From NCBI GenBank assembly GCA_947523045.1, contig CANNUR010000089.1, positions 1 to 10,472 of the forward strand: a stretch of DNA of 10,472 nt, read 5' to 3'. The translations under genes were made by a program, and so were the position numbers. A model generated the notes under the pieces. It was not told the origin of the DNA. It did not search any database and worked only from the letters and a program-made list of their open reading frames with translations. Positions 6,631-10,472 of the stretch are shown one piece after another (the first letter of the stretch is position 1; each line of letters begins with the position of its first letter). This DNA comes from an uncultured Prosthecobacter sp. (GTDB taxonomy: Bacteria; Verrucomicrobiota; Verrucomicrobiia; Verrucomicrobiales; Verrucomicrobiaceae).

Positions 6631-7642
6631 GTCCCTGGGCCACGTGGCGCGCGCCGGCGTGAGTCGGCCAGCCATGTGGCGGGTGTTCGAGATCCACCGC
6701 CTGGTGCGGTCGGGCCGATTCCCCAACTGCTCGACCCTGGCGCAGGAGATCGAGGTGACGGCGAAGACGATCCAGCGCGACATCAGCTTCATGCGCGATC
6801 AGCTGGGCATGCCGCTGGAGTACGATGCGATCCGCCACGGTTACCATTACACCCAGGAGGTGAGTGAGTTCCCGCTGCTGCAACTGTCGCGCAACGATCT
6901 GGTGGCCCTGTTCCTGGCCCGGCATGCGCTCGATCCGCTGCGCGGCACGCGACTGGAGCGCATGCTGCGCGACAGCTTCAGCAAGATCGCCGGGGCCTGT
7001 CCGGGCGAGGTGTCGATTGCCTGGCACGAGCTCGACGAGGCATTTTCGGTGAAGGCCGCCGGCGTGCTGCCGGCCGATGCGCTGCTGTTTGGCGACCTGC
7101 TCGATGCCGTGCGCGCACGCCGCGAGGTGCGGTTCGACTACCACAAGCTGACGGCCTCGCGACCCGAGCGACGCACCGTGCAGCCGCATCATCTGGGGCA
7201 GATCGAAAACGGCTGGTATCTGGTCGCCCACGATCCGGCGCGGCGGGCGATGCGCACCTTTGCCCTGCAGCGCATCGCCAATCTGGAGCTGACCAAGACC
7301 CGGTTTGAGCGCGACCCGGACTTCAACGCACGCACTTACTTGGGCGGCGGTTTTGGCGTGTGGAGTTACCCGGGGCAACCGCAGGGCCGCTACCGGGTGG
7401 TGTTGCGGTTTGAAGACTATGCCGCGCGTGTGGTGGCCGAACGCTTTTGGCATCCCAGCCAGATCATTCAGTCGCTGAATCCCGGCGGCAGCCGCATCGA
7501 ATTCCGCGCCGAGCTCGCCGGCCTGGAGGAGATCACCCGCTGGGTGCTGAGTTGGGGCAGCAAGGTCACCGTGCTTGGCCCCCCGGAACTGCAGGAACGC
7601 GTGCGCCGCGAGGTCGAGGCGATGCGCGCCAGCCTGGGCTGA
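6608..7642 (+). CDS. WYL-domain transcriptional regulator (HTH-WYL-WCX)
   Basis: ATG 6608 gives 344 residues in the classical layout of WYL regulators. An N-terminal winged helix-turn-helix spans about 22-82 (MWRVFEIHRLV, then TLAQEIEVTAKTIQRDISFM at 43-62, a DeoR-like recognition helix). The WYL domain spans about 160-232: VRFDYHKL (174-181), PHHLGQIENGWYLVAHDPAR (193-212) and MRTFALQRI (215-223). A C-terminal WCX-type domain follows (about 260-342: YRVVLRF, WHPSQIIQSLNPGG, WVLSWGSKVTVLGPPEL). WYL domains sense ligands, in some cases nucleic acids or nucleotides, and often control DNA-damage or phage-defence genes. The reading frame extends upstream to 5693 but that part overlaps the VWA gene; MSKRTAV at 6608, just after an AT-rich stretch, is the best start, with ATG 6674 (MWRVFEI) as an alternative. 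It is divergent from the VWA/unknown pair, which suggests local control of that pair and of itself. Confidence 0.92.
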   Translation: MSKRTAVRSLGHVARAGVSRPAMWRVFEIHRLVRSGRFPNCSTLAQEIEVTAKTIQRDISFMRDQLGMPLEYDAIRHGYHYTQEVSEFPLLQLSRNDLVALFLARHALDPLRGTRLERMLRDSFSKIAGACPGEVSIAWHELDEAFSVKAAGVLPADALLFGDLLDAVRARREVRFDYHKLTASRPERRTVQPHHLGQIENGWYLVAHDPARRAMRTFALQRIANLELTKTRFERDPDFNARTYLGGGFGVWSYPGQPQGRYRVVLRFEDYAARVVAERFWHPSQIIQSLNPGGSRIEFRAELAGLEEITRWVLSWGSKVTVLGPPELQERVRREVEAMRASLG

Positions 7643-7646
7643 CGGC

Positions 7647-7681
7647 AGGTTTCGCGTGGCAGGTTTCAAGTTTCGAGTTTC
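7647..7681. repeat. Degenerate 7-bp tandem repeat, five units (ARGTTTC type)
   Basis: The units read AGGTTTC, GCGTGGC (diverged), AGGTTTC, AAGTTTC, GAGTTTC in exact 7-bp phase, directly after the WYL stop codon and 30 bp before rdgB. AGGTTTC is the reverse complement of GAAACCT in the array at 3188-3215, so the two arrays are the same family in opposite orientation. I see no hairpin or T-run that would make this a terminator. Confidence 0.65.
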
Positions 7682-7711
7682 AGAGCGGCTGCCGGCAGGC
7701 TAAGCTTCGGC

Positions 7712-8314
7712 ATGCCGCGTCTTCTTCTTGCCACCACGAATGCCCACAAGACTGCCGAAGTCGCCGCCATGCTTGGCGAGGCCTGGCAGGTCGAGGATCT
7801 GCGCGCCCATCCGGGCCTGACGCCGGCCGAGGAGACCGGCCTGACCTTTGAGGAGAACGCGGTGCTCAAGGCGCTCGGCGCCGCCCTGCCCGGCCTGCTG
7901 GTGCTCGCCGACGACTCCGGTCTCGAGGTCGATGCCCTCGGCGGGGCGCCGGGCGTGTGGTCGGCCCGTTATGCCGGCCTCGGCGCCAACGATGCCGCCA
8001 ACCGCGCCCGCCTGAAGGAGGAACTGCGCTTGATCGCCGAGGCGCCGGGGCAGGCTTTTTCGGCACGCTTCCGCTGCTGCCTGGCCCTGGTGCGCGACGG
8101 CCAGGTCCTGCACGTCAGCCATGGCGCGGTCGAGGGCTGCATCCTGCCGGAGGAACAGGGCGAGGGCGGCTTCGGCTACGATGCCCTGTTCGTGCCCGAG
8201 GGGTATGCGGACAGCTTCGGCGTGCTGCCGCCGGAGGTGAAAAACCAGCTCAGCCACCGCGCCCGCGCGCTGGAGGCGATGCTCGCCTGGCTGGAGGCGC
8301 ACGCGGTCGAGTGA
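7712..8314 (+). CDS. rdgB: XTP/dITP diphosphatase (RdgB/HAM1 family)
   Basis: This cytoplasmic enzyme removes the non-canonical nucleotides ITP, dITP and XTP by cleaving them to the monophosphate and pyrophosphate, keeping deaminated purines out of DNA and RNA. From ATG 7712 it has 200 residues, the normal length. Family motifs appear in order: LLLATTNAHKTAEV (4-17, the nucleotide-binding TTNxxK), TFEENAVLKA (45-54), VLADDSGLEVDAL (64-76, with the catalytic Asp at 68), GAPGVWSARYAG (78-89), GGFGYDALFVP (152-162) and SHRARAL (181-187). Nothing essential is missing. It lies 69 bp after the WYL gene on the same strand, across the repeat, and could be read from either its own promoter or that gene. 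Only weak ribosome-binding sequence is seen. Its stop codon is one base from that of the convergent metallohydrolase gene. Confidence 0.96.
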   Translation: MPRLLLATTNAHKTAEVAAMLGEAWQVEDLRAHPGLTPAEETGLTFEENAVLKALGAALPGLLVLADDSGLEVDALGGAPGVWSARYAGLGANDAANRARLKEELRLIAEAPGQAFSARFRCCLALVRDGQVLHVSHGAVEGCILPEEQGEGGFGYDALFVPEGYADSFGVLPPEVKNQLSHRARALEAMLAWLEAHAVE

Positions 8315-8315
8315 C

Positions 8316-9584
8316 TCACTTCACCTCCCAGCCGACCGGCTGCGTCCAGGCCTGCTGCTTCTCACCGGGTGTGATCGGGTTGGTCATGACCTCGTCCGAC
8401 CGAATGACGGCGCGCACGTACAGTTCGTCGCCGGTCAGCGTGTAGGCGGGCTCCAGGCTGGTGCTGGTGGCCAGCACCTCGCCGACCTGCTCGCTGTGCT
8501 GGAAACGCACCGGATGGTTGTCGCCCTCGGGCGTTGGCACCTCCTTCACGGCGCGGTCGTAGCCCCGGCGCGTGCCGCGGAACTCGGTGACGTACTTCAC
8601 GCCGGGCCGACCCTGGATCTTCAGGCTCAGGCGGCGGCCCGCCTTGTCGAAGGCGACCTCGTCGAGCAGCACGCCGGTGCTGGCATAAAAATCGCCGCGC
8701 TGCAGCGCCCGCACGAGCTCATCGGCATCGAGCTTGGCGGCACGCACCATGACCCAGCCGCGGCCGGGCGTGTTGGCGCCGCCATGGTAGTGGTGCGAGT
8801 CGTCGGTGGCCATGCCGAACAGCGGCGGCTGCTTCAGCTCGGCGAGGCGGATCGTGTTGGCGATGTCCCAGACGCGGCCGAGATGGGTGTCGGCGCGGCC
8901 TTCCTCGCCCTCGTTGTAGCAGGTGGGATGGCCGTTGTAGACCTCGAAGTAGCGATCCTCGATGACGTGGGCGAGGTCCTCGGCGGTGAGCGCCCAGCGG
9001 AAGTTCGGGTGGTTGATGTGGGCAATCATCGGCCGGCCGCTGCGCACCGATTCAGCGGCGATGGCCTGCAGGTTTCGACGCATCGTTTCGCGAATCGACA
9101 CGACGTCCTTGAGCGGCTCAATGACCTGCTGCGGATTGATCGCGTTGATGTGGATCGGCGCCTTGGCGAAGGAGGCAGTCACCTCCTCGGCCTGGACGAG
9201 CAGGAACTTGCCGGGCTCCTCCAGCTTGCCGCGGAAATCCGCCAGCGTCTTCAGCCGCACCTCGACCTTGCCGCCGGCATTCGTGCGCGTTTCCAGCCAG
9301 GCGTCGCCGTAGCGGTCGCGGCACTTGTCGAGCACCTTGCGGCCGAGCGTGATGCGGCGTTTCTCGATGGCCTCCTCGGTCATCCACTTCTCGCCTGCCT
9401 GCAGGGTGTTGTGATCGGAAAGCGCCAGAAAGTCGTAGCCCTGATCCTTGTACCAGGCCGCGATCATCTCGGGGAAATCATTGCCGTCGCTCCACAGCGA
9501 GTGGGTATGGGTGTTGCCTTTGAACCAGTGCAGGTCTTCGGCAGGCAGGGAAGCAGCGACAAACAGGGGCAGGAACCATTTCAT
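8316..9584 (-). CDS. Secreted PHP-domain metallohydrolase (CehA/McbA-like phosphoesterase family)
   Basis: ATG 9584 gives 422 residues with a signal peptide (MKWFLPLFVAASLPA, cleavage probably near 15) and an SD-like AAGGGA five bases upstream, which decides this start over in-frame codons up to 9620. The PHP metal site is visible: NTHTHSLWSDG (24-34, H26 and H28), ALSDHNTL (54-61, D57 and H58), AEEVT (132-136, E133), IAHINHP (187-193) and ATDDSHHYHGG (259-269, with D262 and H264). Such enzymes hydrolyse phosphate esters or related bonds using a di- or trinuclear metal centre. This subgroup is annotated CehA/McbA-like, but the substrate is unknown. Residues about 285-312 (ELVRALQRGDFYASTGVLL) are also typical of the subgroup. 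The last 110 residues look like a beta-rich C-terminal domain. Export points to a periplasmic or extracellular role, perhaps phosphorus scavenging; that is inference. Confidence 0.88.
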   Translation of the reverse strand: MKWFLPLFVAASLPAEDLHWFKGNTHTHSLWSDGNDFPEMIAAWYKDQGYDFLALSDHNTLQAGEKWMTEEAIEKRRITLGRKVLDKCRDRYGDAWLETRTNAGGKVEVRLKTLADFRGKLEEPGKFLLVQAEEVTASFAKAPIHINAINPQQVIEPLKDVVSIRETMRRNLQAIAAESVRSGRPMIAHINHPNFRWALTAEDLAHVIEDRYFEVYNGHPTCYNEGEEGRADTHLGRVWDIANTIRLAELKQPPLFGMATDDSHHYHGGANTPGRGWVMVRAAKLDADELVRALQRGDFYASTGVLLDEVAFDKAGRRLSLKIQGRPGVKYVTEFRGTRRGYDRAVKEVPTPEGDNHPVRFQHSEQVGEVLATSTSLEPAYTLTGDELYVRAVIRSDEVMTNPITPGEKQQAWTQPVGWEVK

Positions 9585-9589
9585 GAGTT

Positions 9590-9595
9590 TCCCTT
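9590..9595 (-). promoter_or_regulatory. Ribosome binding site of the PHP metallohydrolase gene
   Basis: The minus strand reads AAGGGA five bases before ATG 9584. This is the clearest Shine-Dalgarno-like site in the window and supports the start that yields a proper signal peptide. Confidence 0.5.
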
Positions 9596-9631
9596 GAACG
9601 CGCCGGCAGGCGGCGAACAATCACGCGCCCC

Positions 9632-10472
9632 ATGATTGCCCCGCTCGACGCCGCTCTCGCCCATACCCGCGCGCACCTGCTCGCGCTGCGCACCCCGGCG
9701 GGCCATTGGGAGGGGGAGCTGTCGAGCAGCGCCCTGTCGACCGCCACGGCCATCGTCGCCCTGCACACGGTTGATCCCGACCGCCATGCCGACGCCATCG
9801 CCGCCGGCAGCGCCTGGCTGGTGCAGCATCAGAACGCCGATGGCGGCTGGGGCGACACCCCCATCAGCAAGAGCAACCTGTCGACGACCCTGCTGGCCTG
9901 GAGCGCCCTGCATCGGGTGGCGCCGGCGCAGACCGCCGCCCGCGCGCGTGCGGAAGCCTGGATTCGCGAGCGCACCGGCTCGCTGGCGCCCGCCGATCTG
10001 GCGCGCGCGGTGGTGGCCCGCTATGGCAAGGACAAGACCTTTTCGGTGCCCATCCTCATGCTCTGCGCCATCGGCGGCACGCTCGGCGAACATCCCTGGC
10101 GCCAGGTCCTGCCCCTGCCGTTTGAACTCGCCGCCTTGCCGCGCGCCTGGTTTGGCGCCGTCGGTCTGCCGGTGGTCAGCTACGCGCTGCCCGCGCTGAT
10201 CGCCATCGGCCACGCCCGTTTTCACCATGCGCCGCCCGCCGCCTGGAACCCGCTGCGCTGGCTGCGCGCCGCCCTCTGGTCGCGCATCTCGCCGATGCTG
10301 CTGAGCCTGCAGCCGTCGAGCGGCGGCTACCTCGAAGCCACCCCGCTGACCAGCTTCGTCACCATGGCCCTCGCCACGGCCGGCGAAAAACACCATCCCT
10401 GCGTGGCGCCGGCCGTTGGGTTCCTGCTGCGCTCGATGCGACCCAACGGCAGCTGGCCGATCGACACCAACC
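9632..10472 (+). CDS. Squalene-hopene-cyclase-like protein (terpene cyclase / prenyltransferase repeat family), 5' part
   Basis: The frame starts at ATG 9632 and is still open at the right edge: 280 codons are visible and the end is missing. GHWEGELSSSALSTATAIVA (24-43) matches the N-terminus of the squalene cyclase family. QNADGGWGD (67-75) is a QW motif (QxxxGxW), followed by LSTTLLAWSAL (83-93), as in the cyclase N-terminal barrel. EHPWRQVLPLPFELAALPRA (153-172) corresponds to the conserved PW-x-x-(I/V)P-x-(I/E)PxE region of squalene-hopene cyclases, and GGYLEATPLTSFVTMALA (231-248) and RPNGSWPIDTN (270-280) form a further QW-like repeat. The family cyclises squalene or related polyprenes at the membrane. 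The acidic DxDD motif of true cyclases has not appeared by residue 280, where it is not yet expected with certainty. The substrate (squalene or another terpene) and activity are therefore open. It is divergent from the PHP gene across 47 bp; no ribosome-binding site is seen. Confidence 0.82.
   Translation, partial: MIAPLDAALAHTRAHLLALRTPAGHWEGELSSSALSTATAIVALHTVDPDRHADAIAAGSAWLVQHQNADGGWGDTPISKSNLSTTLLAWSALHRVAPAQTAARARAEAWIRERTGSLAPADLARAVVARYGKDKTFSVPILMLCAIGGTLGEHPWRQVLPLPFELAALPRAWFGAVGLPVVSYALPALIAIGHARFHHAPPAAWNPLRWLRAALWSRISPMLLSLQPSSGGYLEATPLTSFVTMALATAGEKHHPCVAPAVGFLLRSMRPNGSWPIDTN

Noticed and set aside
5855..7669. A 604-codon minus-strand frame that would extend the VWA protein through the whole WYL gene region.
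   Set aside because: Only residues from ATG 6532 onward look like a protein domain. The extension is antisense to a well-supported WYL gene and is rich in Gln, Arg and His, as expected of a GC-rich shadow frame.
8496..9635. 379-codon plus-strand open frame opposite the PHP metallohydrolase.
   Set aside because: The minus strand carries a signal peptide and full PHP metal motifs; the plus frame has none.
9581..10396. Minus-strand frame and an overlapping plus-strand frame (9636-10199) in the cyclase region.
   Set aside because: The third frame, from ATG 9632 and open to the edge, carries the squalene-cyclase signatures; both others are shadows.

Overview
The window is dense, GC-rich bacterial chromosome with short intergenic gaps, genes on both strands and few clear Shine-Dalgarno sites. 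The secreted protein at 480-2099 joins a YD repeat, an Ig-like segment and glycine-rich beta modules, an architecture I associate with Verrucomicrobiota. Together with GC content, the scpB-pheA pair and a short squalene-cyclase-like gene, this suggests Verrucomicrobiota (perhaps Opitutaceae). That placement is inference; no rRNA or tRNA is visible.

Layout from left to right. Positions 1-2099 (+) hold the 3' end of an unrecognised Gly/Ala-rich gene and, 11 bp later, the secreted YD-repeat protein, probably one transcript. Positions 2196-3005 (-) encode an exported SGNH/GDSL-type hydrolase. After a 225-bp gap holding a degenerate 7-bp repeat come two housekeeping genes on the minus strand: pheA (chorismate mutase/prephenate dehydratase) at 3231-4307 and, upstream of it, scpB (condensin accessory protein) at 4328-5041, 20 bp apart. 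Upstream again, on the same strand, are an unknown 242-residue protein (5117-5845) and a von Willebrand factor A protein with an intact metal site (5855-6532), 9 bp apart. A WYL-family regulator (6608-7642, +) is divergent from this pair. It is followed by another copy of the 7-bp repeat and by rdgB (7712-8314, +), which ends one base from a convergent secreted PHP-type metallohydrolase (8316-9584, -). Divergent from that gene, a squalene-hopene-cyclase-like gene begins at 9632 and runs off the right edge.

Functionally the window is a mosaic. The recognisable housekeeping functions are phenylalanine synthesis, chromosome segregation and nucleotide-pool sanitation. Between them lie accessory blocks: the YD-repeat pair, two exported hydrolases, the WYL/VWA/unknown module and the cyclase.

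The two observations most worth following up are the WYL/VWA/unknown module and the 7-bp repeat family, which occurs at two unlinked intergenic sites with matching units in opposite orientation. I see no CRISPR array, insertion sequence, transposase, integrase, phage gene or RNA gene. I do not see a convincing complete new system; the WYL/VWA/unknown module is the nearest candidate.
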